The notes beneath the pieces were generated by a model that saw only the letters and a program-made list of their open reading frames with translations, did no database searches and was not told the DNA's origin. The position numbers and the translations under genes are program-made. This document shows positions 26,034 to 38,400 of a stretch of DNA of 64,000 bases, one piece after another. The stretch is from Bursaphelenchus xylophilus (lineage: Eukaryota > Nematoda > Chromadorea > Rhabditida > Aphelenchoididae), in assembly GCA_904066235.2 (NCBI GenBank), contig CAJFCV020000001.1, positions 6,572,001 to 6,636,000 of the forward strand. Direction: 5' to 3'. Positions within the stretch are counted from its first letter, which is position 1; every line of letters starts with the position of its first letter.

Positions 26034-27635
26034 ATGGAAAATTGGTCTGATGTTTGGTACCTTTATGCATATCCACCATCGGATAGGCTAAACCATGCCT
26101 TGGTAGATGGTTCCATAGACCGAGTCTTTACTACTCCGGTCCTTCGTCATGAACAGCTGCTCACGGAAAGTGTTTCGGAATCTACTAGCCTTTTAAAGAA
26201 CCAGGAAGCGGAAGATCTGCATATTACTGAAGATAAAGACGGTTTGAAGTGTTTGATTGTAAGTTTTTGACATTTCTTGTTGTATTTTTAGAAAGCAGGG
26301 AGAATGCGGAGAGCGTTTAATCTTACAACTCAGTTACTTGTAAAGATGGGGCATGTCCCCAACGCACCCATTAGAAGAGCGGCTTGTTCTGTGGAGTCTT
26401 TAGAGGTAAGAACGATTCGGGTATCACTTTTTTAGATTTGGAATTGCAGATTCCAACTTTTGATAGCTCTGGAGATGCAAGACGTTTTAAAGGAAGAAGC
26501 TGCTGCTTTCAACGAACTTGATGCTCCTGATCTTTATTTTGAGTTTAGATCCCAGTTTCGGCGACTGGATTATAGAGGCAGTGTCATTCCTTTTCAATTT
26601 CGTCTTATTCATGCTGAGATTCCGCGATTTTCTGCACAGTATGAGCATTCTCTTAGCCGCCTAGCCAATCTTGAAAATGATGCCAGACAAGTTTTTGAAA
26701 GCATGAATAACGACGCTCATAAGGCTGTCTGGAAGAGAAGGTTGGAAGCTGTGAGGCTTACTCAAGCGCGAGTGGTCTATCACATGAAGGTAAAAGGCTT
26801 TAGCCGTACAGGAAACCTGCCAAGTGCAATGCTCGGATTTTCTTTAAACTTTGCACATCGAGAATGTCCCGTACAGTAGAAAATAGGTATGAAACCTTTC
26901 GTGCCGAAATTCGCCAAAAAATTATCGCATTCTTGCGACCTTCGGTCCAAAAATCTCGTCGTTTCAGCAAAGTACGAGCTAGGAGTCTTGCATATATATC
27001 GTAATAAAAAAAAATTCTAAATTTGTGCCAAGTTTTGTAAAAATCTGAGCGGCGCGAGTACTTCCACTGTTAGCTAATTACTTTAGGACCATATAAGTTC
27101 CATCACTATCTACGAGGAATTGTTGGAGAAGACGGAAGATGTAGATAAGAAGAAACTAATAATGGATCAATTACTTAGAATAACAATGGCTTTAGGGCAT
27201 TTCAAGTTTCTCGAATCATTAATCAACTCAAAGATCGGTGATCAAGTACACAAAAGGTAGTAGTATTTCTGCTTCTGTAGTTCTTTAATTTCAGAACAAT
27301 GTGGGCTGTTTTTGGGGCAAATTATCAAAAAGCATTGGACCTATTGAATCAAAGTTCGGCTGATTCTACTGAGGTAGGGGAAGATTTATTTGACACTGGC
27401 TTGTTTTTAGACGTGTAATAACAAGGCCATATGCTATTTATATACTGGAAGAGTCAAGGAGGCGGTCGAAATATTGTTGGCTCATCGTCGGGCCCCAGTG
27501 CCTCTGATGAAAAACTTGTACACGATCGGTGATCTGGCCTCGACAAACAGTGCTGATATACGGTCTCAACATTTTTCAAAACATTGCGCTTCACTTGCAG
27601 ACCTGTATGATCCTGCACAATTACGAGTTTTATGA
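26034..27635 (+). CDS. TRAPPC12: Trafficking protein particle complex subunit 12 (TRAPPC12)
   Basis: TPR-rich subunit of the TRAPPIII tethering complex acting in ER-Golgi traffic. The protein starts MENWSDVWYLYAYPP and has helical repeats: KAGRMRRAFNLTTQLLVKMG, LLIALEMQDVLKEEAAAF, SRLANLENDARQVFESMN, DQLLRITMALGHFKF, NNKAICYLYTGRVKEAVEIL. It ends near LADLYDPAQLRVL. The long disordered N-terminus of vertebrate TRAPPC12 is absent, so only the TPR core is present. The intron after VVYHMK is enlarged by a MITE (26809-27069). Identification rests on pattern recognition of the TPR core. Confidence 0.8.
26809..27069. mobile_element. Harbinger-like MITE, 261 bp, in a TRAPPC12 intron
   Basis: The left end CAGGAAACCTGCCAAGTGCA and the right end GCGCGAGTACTTCCACTG resemble the ends of the 28557-29580 element. 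Internal blocks are also shared (GTGCCGAAATTCG; ATCTCGTCGTTTC versus ATCTCGATTGTTTC). The right flank is TTA and the left flank GTA, consistent with a mutated TTA target. It is an older, diverged family member. Confidence 0.6.
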
Positions 27636-27750
27636 GTCTTATATTTATTTTTTAAAATTAAAATTAGAAATCTGGAAATACAAAGGCACTCGAGATTGAC
27701 CCGCAAGAAAAAATGAGATCACCAAAACGCTAATCTGTTGGAATGCAGTA

Positions 27751-30700
27751 CTATGGCCATTTACAATCCTTGGACCCGACTTCTTTGTACAGCGAAGGTC
27801 TTAGAGAATCTTCTAAGAGATCCACCAAGATCCTGGTGTGACTCTTCCATAGAGTGATATTCACTAGTTTAAAGTTGAGATTGCTCACTCCGTCTTTGAG
27901 GTACCTTTTCTTTGTCAAACGCATTAACTTGTACCGGCATCTAAACAATTAGAAACCTTATTTTAAAACCCGTTTTGTGAGGAACTCGAGCTCTCAGATA
28001 TGCCTTATACACAGGGGTGGCCACCCGGGCCCGTTTCGGCCCGTCTTACTTTTCCCGCAATTGCGATATCTCGTTTTGGAGAAGAGATATCAAAAATCTG
28101 ATAACATTTTGAAGGGTCAGCACCCTTCTAAACCTAGGGCCAGCCGAAGTTTCAAAGCCATCCGGTTACTCAGAAAAAAGTTCGGGATAAGTAAGACGGG
28201 CCGAAACGGGCCCGGGTGGCCACCCCTGCTTATATATAAAAAACAATATGTTACAGTATAGACGTGAAACACCTACCATGGTTATTTTACTCTTGTATTA
28301 GTATAAGTACAATTTTAAATTCTTGGCTTTTTTTCAAAGGTTCAGAAACCATTTTTTGAAAACAAACTCCTATAGCTTTGAAAACGGTGGATGAATTTAA
28401 TAGATTCGTGTACTTATCAGTACGAAGGAGCTGCCAATGCAAAATTTCTGTCATCTTACGCAGATGACGGTACAAAAATCGTAATTCTAATCGGTAAATG
28501 TCGGCTGCCCGCAAAGTGGTTGCCCGGAAGAGTCACGACGCCGTAATTTTGACTTACAAGGGAAGTACCCCAAGTGCGACACTCAGGTTTTCTTTAAATA
28601 TTGCACACACGTCAGCCATAGACAAAATATCAATTCCTTTAGCACGCGCTTTCAAAGCGCCACTGAGATATTGAACAATCTTTGCCGGCAAGAGAGTACG
28701 CGAAACATGGAGAGAGAAAAACACTTTTTGGCCATAAGTTTGTTAGCTTCGCGTGGAAAAGTTTGATTTTTTTTAAAACATTACCTTTTACGGTAGAAAT
28801 AGGTATGAAAGTTTTAGTGCCGAAATTCGGTAAAAAGTCTCAAATTTCGCCGACGTTCCACCTAAAAATCTCGATTGTTTCTGCAAAGCGCGAGTTAGGA
28901 TCGTCGCATGTATTTTACAAGGAAAGTACTTTTATGGGGGCTCCTACTTTTTGACGGGACATATCTCAAAAAATCAGAAAAAATGTGCTGATTAAGGATA
29001 TATAAATCTTAGCTGCCCATTTTAGGTTTTTAGGGGTGAAAATGCCCAAAAACTGGCTCAATTTCCTTACAAAAGGCGCAGCATTCGAATGATAAAAAGC
29101 GCAGTCGGTCTCTTCCTTCGGAAGAGAGCGGTGTGGCCGAGTGGTTAGTGCCGTAGTCTGGGAAACAAGAGGGGGAACGCCGCACGGGTTCGATTTCCCT
29201 TTTGGGCTGAATCAACTTTTTTTGAAGTTGAAGGTCGGAAAAATAAAATTTTGTGCCAAGACTGGTTTATTACGTTTTAGAAACTGAATAAACATCATTT
29301 TAAGCCAAAATAAAAATTGTAAACCCGTGAAAAAGTAAGCGAAAAGGGGTTCATATAGGACTTTAAGTCAACTTCCGATTGAGTTTTCACCCCTAAAAAC
29401 CTAAAATGGGCAGCTAAGATTTATATATCCTTGATCAGCACATTTTTTCTGATTTTTTGAGATATGTCCCGTCAAAAAGTAGGAGCCCCCATAAAAGTAC
29501 TTTCCTTGTTAGAAAAAATAGTCTAAATTTTTGCCATGATTCATCAAAATCTGAGCGTCGCACTTGGGGTACTTCCCCTGTTAGTAGGAAAATTTTTGTT
29601 GCATTTTGCTAAAAAATAGTAAAAAACCGGAATTTAAAGTTTTTAGGGACTCAATGGCCCCTTCTTGTCAAAACGACCTATTAAATAAGCATTAAAACTA
29701 GTTACAAGTGATATAAACGGTATTCATAGTCCATGTTTAATCCGAGTGTGAAAGTTTCGTATATCAGAATTTTTAATTTAGCCAAAATGAGAAATGACTG
29801 CAATTTGACGTCACTTTGAAAAATTTTGTCAAATTAACAACCCTTGTATACTTGGCGCTTTTGAGAGTGCGAAAATAAAGTGTATGGAATAGAAAACTGG
29901 TCATAACTTTGGACTGACTGCACATATCGGGCTGATATTTTACACGGTGGTAAATGCATCTCTTGACATGTTTCCACAAATTGGAGATCTGTATGTCATC
30001 AATGCCATAATTTTAAAAAATCTTTTTTTTGATAAATTTTTAAATTTTCAGAAGTATTTTACGCCGCTACTGTAACATCTTGTTTTTTTTGTGCACTGCT
30101 AACTCGAGTCTCTCGCAGAATTTGTTTTAAACTCACTTATTCACAGGGTTCTCGGTCTCCTGTACATGTTTAATCATCTTGTAATGAGCAATTTTTATCG
30201 GATATCGGGATATTCTGAGGCCAGTGTAAACGATTCTAAGCAGTGCTAGCTACTTATTGACCTTTCTTACCTTGACGACATATCGTCGTCTTCTCCTCCC
30301 CATCCCCAATAATCGTTTGAAAATCCATTCATCTTTACAAAGTGCGCCTTAGAAATTGCACTGACCCCACCAAACAAAGATCCATAAGGAAGTCTAGATA
30401 GGTGTAAAAAATGCCTTATAACCTACTTGTAACCAAACTTGTCTACGGCCACACTCATATGTCTTGGCTTTTCTGGGCACGAATATATATTACGATCATC
30501 TTCGGGGAGCAGATCAACGTCATGGAATATAAAACACTGCCAGTCGTACATCTGACTGGCGATTTTGTAACCCACATTCATCAATTTGGCTCGGTTGAAA
30601 GTCTGATTACCTACTTGTTCCACGATGAAAATTGCGTAATCCAGCTGTTGTTTCCTGAGTAATGAGTGGAGGTTGTGAAGAAAAGTGCGTAGCTGGAGTT

Positions 30701-31145
30701 CACGGTTGCGATAAGGCACGATGACTGCGACACGATGTCTGGCCAAACATTCTTCAGGGCATCCACGTCCTCCATCCTCTAACCATGGATATAATTTATC
30801 TATATTATGATAAGACGGGGCATCCAACCACACGCGTATCGGGCCAACCAAATTCGGCGTATCAAGGGGACAAGCAGGCAATGATAAGTTTTGTGTCTCA
30901 AAATGGGGTAATGTGCCTAAAACAGAAATGAAAATAAGAACTTGTTTACCGTTTAAATCAACATCGAAAGAGGTAGTGTTTATGTTGGCCGAGTTCAATA
31001 AAATAATTGTAGGGTCTTCTGTATTAACGCCCTGCGAAATAAAATATCCATAAGAGGTTCCGAAGGAATCGATGCTTAGATCCCATATCAACAACAGTAT
31101 CATACAGAAGGATATTACGGCAATTAATTGTCGAGAACATTGCAT
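27751..31145 (-). CDS. bre-4: Beta-1,4-(N-acetyl)galactosaminyltransferase, BRE-4 / B4GALT family
   Basis: Golgi type II glycosyltransferase (GT7). The real ATG is at 31145 (MQCSRQLIAVISFCMILLLI), giving a short cytoplasmic tail and one signal anchor. The catalytic domain shows VAVIVPYRNRELQLRTFLHN, the metal site FHDVDLLPEDDRN, YGSLFGGVSAISK and GWGGEDDDMSSR, followed by RISRYPIKIAHYKM. The last exon (27940-27751, KRYLKDGVSNLNFKL) lies beyond a 2.2-kb intron filled with transposons and joins in phase after NPVN. In C. elegans, bre-4 acts in arthroseries glycolipid synthesis. Donor specificity (UDP-Gal or UDP-GalNAc) is inferred, not shown. Confidence 0.9.
28012..28228. mobile_element. hAT-type MITE, 217 bp, 8-bp target duplication
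   Basis: Terminal inverted repeats of about 45 bp begin CAGGGGTGGCCACCCGGGCC. The 8 bp on the left (CTTATACA) and right (CTTATATA) match at 7 of 8 positions, the hallmark of hAT insertion. It sits in the long GalNAc-transferase intron. The GC-rich arms could form a strong hairpin in the pre-mRNA. Confidence 0.85.
28918..29508. mobile_element. Nested Harbinger-like foldback, 591 bp, TTA target site
   Basis: Arms of about 125 bp (28918-29042 and 29385-29508) are nearly perfect inverted copies. The ends are CAAGGAAAGTACTTTTATGG and both flanks are TTA. The loop contains a tRNA-like stretch at about 29110-29210. Confidence 0.8.
29110..29212 (+). repeat. tRNA-derived (class II, Ser/Leu-like) sequence, probably a relic
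   Basis: Contains an A-box-like TGGCCGAGTGGTTAG and a B-box-like GGGTTCGATTTCCC at a spacing suited to a tRNA with a variable arm. The T stem pairs GGG with CCC. The acceptor stem does not pair convincingly, so I call it a tRNA-derived fragment (SINE-like) rather than a working tRNA gene. Confidence 0.45.
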
Positions 31146-32107
31146 TCTGTTCACCCAGTGGCTTTAAACCTAAAATAAGCTCTATATACATTTCAATCAT
31201 ACTAAGAAAGTATAATATGACATAACCGGCCGATAAACAAAACCTTTAATTTGAGAATAGCTCCCGGACAAAATGCATGATTTAAAACCGCAGAATAATA
31301 GTTTCTGAAATGACTTATTCAGAAGGCTAAGTCTTATATATACAAAAGTTATATACAAAAGCTATCTTCATCTTACTTGTTCTTATAGTCCTGTGGAAAC
31401 CGTTGATGATTATACCTATATTTTAGTGAACTATCCCTATTAATTTAACTAAGGAGAAAACTCTTACAAGACCTCTGTTCGTAGTAGCAAACGGTCACCG
31501 CGAACTACTCTTCAGTGAAAAGCAAGTTATAAACGTGCGTCATATCTCGCTAAACTATAACCTCTAATGATTGAGCGCAGCAAAGACGTTATATAATACA
31601 ACGCAAGTTATGTTTCAACAAATTACCTGGAACTATACGGACATTTCTGCCAAATAGATTTGGAGCGAGATTTAGAGAATAGAAGGCGACATTTTGATGC
31701 AGTTCGATGTGCCGCTATAAACAAAGATTCTCCGAAAATAAAATAAATTTTGGCATTCCGTTTCAATCAAGAAAAGCTGGATGAATGAGTTATTACTTAT
31801 TTCGAGGAAGAAAGGATTGCACTGCCTTCAGATGAGGACTGAAATTATGAAAAAAATTGATATTGCACCAAACTGTTTTAAACACGGTCACAAAGTTCTG
31901 GTATTAAACGTGGGCATTTGGGTGGGGTTGAGCAAACATGGCAGGTCGCTTCATGACACACCCATGTGTCTTTGCATAAAAGGTTTATTAAAAAATCTGG
32001 AAAATTGAAGGCACGATTATAATGGATATTAAACGCATTATTAAATATTTTAATGGCCGTACAGAACTGGCGAGTGCAAGATGAGAAGATGCATAAATAA
32101 CGGCCCA
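31146..32107. other. Intergenic, no gene seen
   Basis: AT-rich DNA between the glycosyltransferase start and the ceramide kinase 3' end. No credible exon, RNA gene or strong repeat seen. It should include the glycosyltransferase promoter. Confidence 0.5.
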
Positions 32108-34039
32108 TTAGCCGATTACGACAAGCCTCGAGTATTTAGTGGGGCAGTGGCAGCAATGACATTTTTGATAGCGAGGGTCGTCCAGGTCTAATTCCCGGCC
32201 GAAGTATCTGATAAGCATAGGGTGAAGTCTAAATCAATTTAATTATTCCTATCACTCCTAAATCAACGGCAACGAATGTCTCCTCTGCTTACCGAAAATG
32301 TAATGTTTTATCGGCAGGTTGAGGTAGGATTTCTCCGTCTAAATTCCAGGCTCCCTGTTTAATGTCATTTTCGTCCTTTTGTTCTCCGGGGTTTAAAAGG
32401 GCGGCAGGCGTATAAGACCATCTCTTTACTCTGTACACCTTCAGATTCAGACCCCGCGGCAATAACTCTTTCCCGCCATACATAGAAACTGTCCTCATGA
32501 TCTGGAGGTTTTGACATCTGGTTACCTTTGGGACCAATGCCAAGTCCATGGTACCATCTCCAACACCCGCGTACGGGGCGAGGCCATAAGGCGTAAAAGG
32601 ACTCACACATGGTATCACACAGCATATACAGTGCGTGAAGTCGGTCTGCCAGTGATAGGGGAGATTAGGGTCAGGCTGCTCTCTCCTGCAAATCAAATAA
32701 CGCTTTGGAATGATTTTACTTACCCTTGACATATCGAACAAGGAGATCTGCATTGAGGAAGCTGAACCTTCTCGTCGGACTTTTCGGTTACCGCAAATGA
32801 AACTCGGCCGTAATAAGTAGGATGTCTGACCGTGGTCCTCAATGCTATACAGGATTGAAAATTCACATTTGTAATACTTACCTGACCATTGGTACCGGAC
32901 GGGTCCCATGAACCGATAACGCTCTGAATCATGAAGAACGTCGCCCAACCATCCGTATGAGATGGCATTTGCAGATATCCGAGATAGGGTTAGGCCCTCA
33001 TGCACGGTGCAAACATCAACGGCACAGCAACTTCCGATGGCGATATGCACGGCCGCGGTTGGACAATCATCTACGCCATGCACCGACGATACTATAGAGT
33101 TTGCAGAACCGGCCCCAATTATACCAAAACGGAACCTCGGGGTTACCAACTTATCCACATTTACATCATTTATGTCCTTTCCATTTTCGGATTGAGTTCT
33201 ATTATACAATTACTAGCTCTTATGCTTAAACCTACCTTATAATGCTGGAATACAAAACTTCATTAAAAAGTCCATCACCGCCCACACTGACTACACCATC
33301 GATGCTACCCCAAGAATCAATACCAAGCTCTTTAATCGTATCTCGTGCATGATCAGCACGTTGTGTCAAAATGACTTCTCGATTGACACCTACCAACTCC
33401 AGAATGGGCTCCACTTGCTTGTCATAAATCTGTTTCGCCTTTCCTTTGCCCCCGTAAGGATTTATGAACACAATTATATTTTTTGGACGTTCGGAAAGTT
33501 CTAAAAGGCAAATTGAAAGAGAACGTGACCTCACCTGAAAGGGGCTTCTTCAACAATGCTTCCCATTGTTCCTTTTCTCTTGTGGTCAAGAAAAAGATCG
33601 CTGCCTCCCTGATCCTCCATAAATATATGTTTTGTCTGTAAGTGTAGTAGATGTAAAGAGCGTTTGGATGTTTTTTGTTGTGCTCATCGGGATAAATTTT
33701 TTTCGGTAAGCCTCCGTATATTTTGACTGGTGTTTGGCGAATGGATAATATTTCACTGTAGCTGATTGTGAGTTCACGACATTTATTCCTAAATCAGCAG
33801 TGATATACTTTTCCGTTTAGGAATAACTTGATGAAAACAAAGTAAGCAATATCTTACCCCACTAAGGAGAAGGTAAGCTTATTTTTGGTTTCGTTGTAGA
33901 AGAGATTATGGAGTTTGCCATCATCCGACTTTATCTGGACACCTTTCACGACGTCCTCTGGCTTGGTTGGTTTTGAACCATCAGCCAAGCTCCCATTCTC
34001 ACCCGAAGTCAACGGCGTATTCTCCAGATTCTGCGTCAT
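32108..34039 (-). CDS. CERK: Ceramide kinase
   Basis: Lipid kinase producing ceramide-1-phosphate, with a PH-like N-terminus and a DAGK catalytic domain. The start at 34039 (MTQNLENTPL) follows a TTTCAG acceptor. Exon 2 must be read in the frame giving CRELTISYSEILSIRQ, LPKKIYPDEHNKKHP and FFLTTREKEQWEALLKK, a PH-domain ending. The catalytic part shows IIVFINPYGGKGKAKQIY, VVSVGGDGLFNEVL and FGIIGAGSANSIVSSVHG, the family's nucleotide and catalytic loops. It then has a Cys-rich CSICQ/CICC segment and GVGDGTMDLALV. The last exon (to 32108) ends CHCCHCPTKYSRLVVIG. Introns are 35-80 nt. Confidence 0.92.
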
Positions 34040-34791
34040 TTCCCTGAAACCCGTGGTGTTATGGAGTAACGGAACGCACAATCAAAAAATATATATTAGC
34101 TTTTACACGACCCCCTTCCCCTACGGCACTATTAGGAAGGTCATTAATGAGGAAATTATGAATTTTCTAATTACCTTAAAGAAAGAAAACGAACTGTTCC
34201 GGGATTTTCCGACAACCAAAGAGCAGCCTTATTTATTGTGGCGGCAGCCTTACTTTATTTTTACTCTCTCTTTCTTTCTGGTTGCGTTAGCCAAACTGCG
34301 ACCGCAATAACAAACAGGTCTCGACTCGAAAACGTGAGAAGGGGAATCAATAGCCACTGACGTCTCAAATATCCGACAAAAATATAAAATAACCAAAAAA
34401 CAATCGAATCGAAAATAATAGGCTTTATAATAAGTTCACTGATGATAGCTATTTTGCATTGGTTTTAGTTTCCTTTTCATCGTTAAAATTGATTAACGGT
34501 GACAAGTAGAAATTTTTTAGCTTCTCTGGAGAATTTAGTTTGTCGATGGCTGCATGGAGATACTATAGGGCGGCGGGAAATTTGGCGCAGTATTTTTATT
34601 ATACTACCACCAAATTCCCATCTCGTTGATAAATTTTTTTCCGTATGAAAATCGATAGTTATTATTAGGCTTTTTTGAAATGAATTTTATAATCAATAAA
34701 AGAACTCAGTTTTAAATGACAGACATTTTTTTGATAACGTGATTAATTTTCGTGTTCTTGGATTTATTAGACCTTTTCGCACCTGCAGGTT
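34040..34791. promoter_or_regulatory. Divergent intergenic region, CERK / OSER1-like
   Basis: 750 bp between divergent genes, containing the CERK 5' leader acceptor (about 34045). AT-rich. No motif or gene recognised. Confidence 0.4.
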
Positions 34792-35351
34792 ATGACGACC
34801 GATGGTGTGGGTGTCTCGTTAGAGGAGGCGCTTACAGTATTGGAACAGCTGAAACTCTCGACTGGTCGAGAAGAAGCCGGCTGTTCCAAGGAAACAGGTA
34901 GATCGAAGCCTTTGCCAGAAGTCAAAGAAACAAGAGGTGTGGAAGAGGAACCTGAGGACAGAAAATTCAGAAGAAGTCGCAGTTTTAGTAATCGCAATCG
35001 GCGGTTTGCACCTTATCGGACACCTTTGAAGCGAGCATCGTCTTGTGGATCGAAGGAGTCAGAAGCTGAAAGCGATGCAGACTCAAATGGTAAGTAGTTT
35101 ATTTTTTTAAATTCCTTCTTTATCTAGTTTCCACAAAATCGAGTAGCAGCAAAGAAGTCTTGATTCCCAGTGCAAGAAGTGCTACCACTTGTACACAAGA
35201 AGCTCTGGGAATTGGCAAATGCTCTGGATCTGGCGAAAGTCTGGACAGTTTACGACAAGACGCTGCGGTCGAAGAGCTGTCCGAATATTTTGCTCACTTT
35301 GTTGGAGTGCAAAGCAAGATGTCTTCATTAGCAGAGTCAATGTATGCATAA
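34792..35351 (+). CDS. OSER1-like oxidative-stress-responsive Ser-rich protein
   Basis: Two exons encode about 170 residues. The start follows a CTGCAG acceptor by three bases. The middle is Arg/Ser-rich (RRSRSFSNRNRRFAPYRTPL) and acidic. The C-terminus contains AVEELSEYFAHFVGVQSKM and then SLAESMYA at the very end. That C-terminal pattern (a helix, then KMS-MAE-MY at the end) resembles OSER1/DUF776 proteins as I remember them. Mostly disordered and probably nuclear, in line with that family's proposed role in stress-response transcription. The name is tentative. Confidence 0.55.
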
Positions 35352-35455
35352 ATGTGTAATTCAAATATTCTACTAATTCCTAAAGATCGATACTAAATAC
35401 ACTTTATGGTAGAACAACATGTAGTTATGAAGATATAAAATATTGCAAAGAAACG

Positions 35456-38400
35456 CTATTTGTTATTTGTATATAAATTGTGGGTCAGATCAGGGATCAA
35501 AGGATGAGGCTCAGAACGAATTGTACAATCATTGACAAAAGGGAATCGGCGATCATTGTTTCTCGATAAAAGCCTTTCGAAGGCTTGATGTTTCTTTTGA
35601 ATCGAAGATATGGTCTTCTAAACAGTAATAAGTTTAAAACATTAGACTTACCTGCCGGGCTTTAAATGGAGCCCCTCGGCGCAACAAGAGGTTAAAGGTG
35701 CCTTCATGGGTAGTGTAAAAACCAAACGACGTGTTCACGGGGTATAACCTGAGATCATTGAACACGACGAAGGAGGTGTCTACTCGATTGCTTGGATCCG
35801 GGATTGTCCTCTCCAGCTTCTCAGTCTTCGCTCTCCCGTCATGTGAACCTTCATGCCCAGAACTCTTCCCACTTTCCTCCACACCTTCCATTTCATCCGT
35901 ATCGTCATCTTCTGGAGTTGTTTCTCTTGAGTCGCTTGGCTCTTCCTCAATGATATTATCTCCAATAAGTGGATATGAATGCATTCTCGTTGATCCACGT
36001 CGCAGGTTTCTTACCAAGAAATTTCTTTCTTGAGACCTCGGAATGATGCCTCTAGCTTCATCAAGATACTGAAACAAGCCCTATTATTTAAATAATTACA
36101 CTCACAGTTAGAATTGCAACAGGCGTTTGACCTCTGGCACGAGTTTCGCAAATCCTTCTCGAATAAGAATTGAACCAATCACATACATTAGGCGTTTCTA
36201 CCATCTCAAAACAAACAATCGGGCGATCTGTTATAACCGTCCGCGCTTTGATGCAACTTCCACCACTCAATGCCTAAATTATGACAAATAAAACGCAACG
36301 CGTTTTACTTACAGCTGACGACATAAACTCGTAATGAGATTCTTCGGCGGCAACAAGATCTGGTCCGGTAACTAACCTTCGTCGAATAAAAGCCTTGAAG
36401 AGATTAAATGTAACTACAGTTGTTGGCTCTTGAAGCAAATTAATCAAGTATTTGTTAAGACCGGTCAACAATTTATCCATGGTATACAAGGGAAAGGCAT
36501 CTATTCCAAACATGCTTCTCATCACATCTTCGTAGGCAACCTGATCAATGTTCGTATCCATCAGCATCTTCACCATATCTAACATGTCATTATAGAACTT
36601 CGACGGATTTCGTGGTCCAGTTAATCGGTAGCCAACAGAATCGCCTGAGTTAAACCCATTCCGCCGATATTCTTCTTCCTTCTGTTTTGAAAGGCTTACT
36701 TCATGATCGTATTCCAGTTTCTTTCGGCGACATAATTCCTTTATCGAAGCCAGACGTTCACATAGTATATTATGCAATCTCATAAACAATACGAAGTTGT
36801 TCGTTCCATAATAAAAACATCTTTTCAGCAACGTCGACAAAGCTTCTTTCTAAAAAAAAGAACGTATAACACAAAACGCAAGATCATAAAAACGTACCGC
36901 TTGTTCTTCACCTTCAGGTACAAAACTTTGCATGTATCTGGCAAAATCAGGCACGTTGAGTTGTGTGGCGTAAGAAATAGGGAACTTTTCAGTAGCCTCT
37001 GAGTCAACTGTTATTCCGGATTTTTCCTCTTGAAGAACATTTAGGCACATTAAACTTGGCAAGAGAAACTTAAGGAAAAACCTGGCGTTACTTAATTCTT
37101 CTGAGGTAAGATGCTGTCCCAGCAATGTGCATTCGATCAAGTAATGAGCATCAAAAAACACAGACATATCCACGGGATATGTCAACGTGACCAATGGAGG
37201 AAAGCCACCATCTGTACACATTTCTTCCATCAATTTCTTCCTCTATAAATATTGTATATAATATTGCTATTTTTTGCGCATCTTTATTCTAAAAACCTTA
37301 AAAAAGCGGCTTCGACATGAAAGTAATTCCTACCTCTTCAAAGACTTTTTCAATATCTTGAATAATAGAGCGGCACCTCAAGACTTTTGTGTCATTATTT
37401 CGGAAAAAGTTTGCTTGGCTGTCGAGTGATCGACTCAAACAGGCCCTTGTCTGCTCAGCCCATCGTTCTCCTTTAATGATCTTATCCTTTCTCATTTGTT
37501 CTAGAGTTAATTCCAACCGTTTCAAGACACACGGAACAGAATCTTCAGGGGCATTCCGTAGCGCGGACAGGATTTTAGAAGCGTGTTCACTAAACCAAAA
37601 TAATTCTGACTTTTCTCACTTACCCATACACTCGTTTAATGCATCGAGGAATCAACGTCGGTGTTTTGTCGCAACCGTAGTTCTGATCCAGCTTAAACCT
37701 TTTTCTTTCCCTTGGTTCCATTACGGCAATCTTTGACTGTATAACGCTCAAAATCCCACAAGATGCCTGAAGGATGGATTCGCAGATATCATAATCAAAT
37801 CTTTCGTCCTCGATTCTCCATAAAGTTTCTTCAAAAGGGGTTTTCTTCGATGATACAGCTGCTGAATCTTCTGATTGCCAAGAAGCAAACGCCATCCATT
37901 TATCGTTAAGCACCATTCGGTGTCTCACCTTCCGCCCACTGCAGGTGGCATCTCGCTTCTCGGGAGCCTGTTCCCTATAACTTTGTCCCATCCGCCTTGT
38001 AGTCAAATAATCAAGATCAACATTCTTCGACTCAACCAGTCTCAAATCCACGGGAACCTTTTTGTTCCCAGTCTTAGCCTCGGCTTCACATTGGTCAAAG
38101 ATCTCCTTCAGATTTCTCAGTAAGAAAGGGCTGTGACGAAAGAAAGGTGCCAAAACCGTAAATACATCATTCCGTGTAATTTGATTGTGATTGTAGAGTT
38201 CCATTGAATGGAAAAATGCATTTAGTATGGATGGTTTCTCCAAAGCGATCTTCAGCCGGTTCAACTAAAAATAAAAAAGCAATCGAAACATTCCGTACCT
38301 TCTCAAAAAATAATATCTGCTTCGGTGTCAACGGGCATTGAGTAGAATGACGCATAGCCAGCGAGTGTTTCTTCTTCTAAAATTACTATTTTTATTCTTA

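Larger units (their letters stand above)
28557..29580. mobile_element. Harbinger-like element, 1024 bp, TTA target site, carrying a nested copy
   Basis: The ends CAAGGGAAGTACCCCAAGTG and their complement are flanked by TTA on both sides, typical of PIF/Harbinger. A second element is nested at 28918-29508. No transposase frame. Related sequence lies in the TRAPPC12 intron. Confidence 0.75.

Noticed and set aside
31146..31154. Upstream start (MNRMQ...) for the glycosyltransferase
   Set aside because: The first codon is GTG. The true ATG is at 31145.
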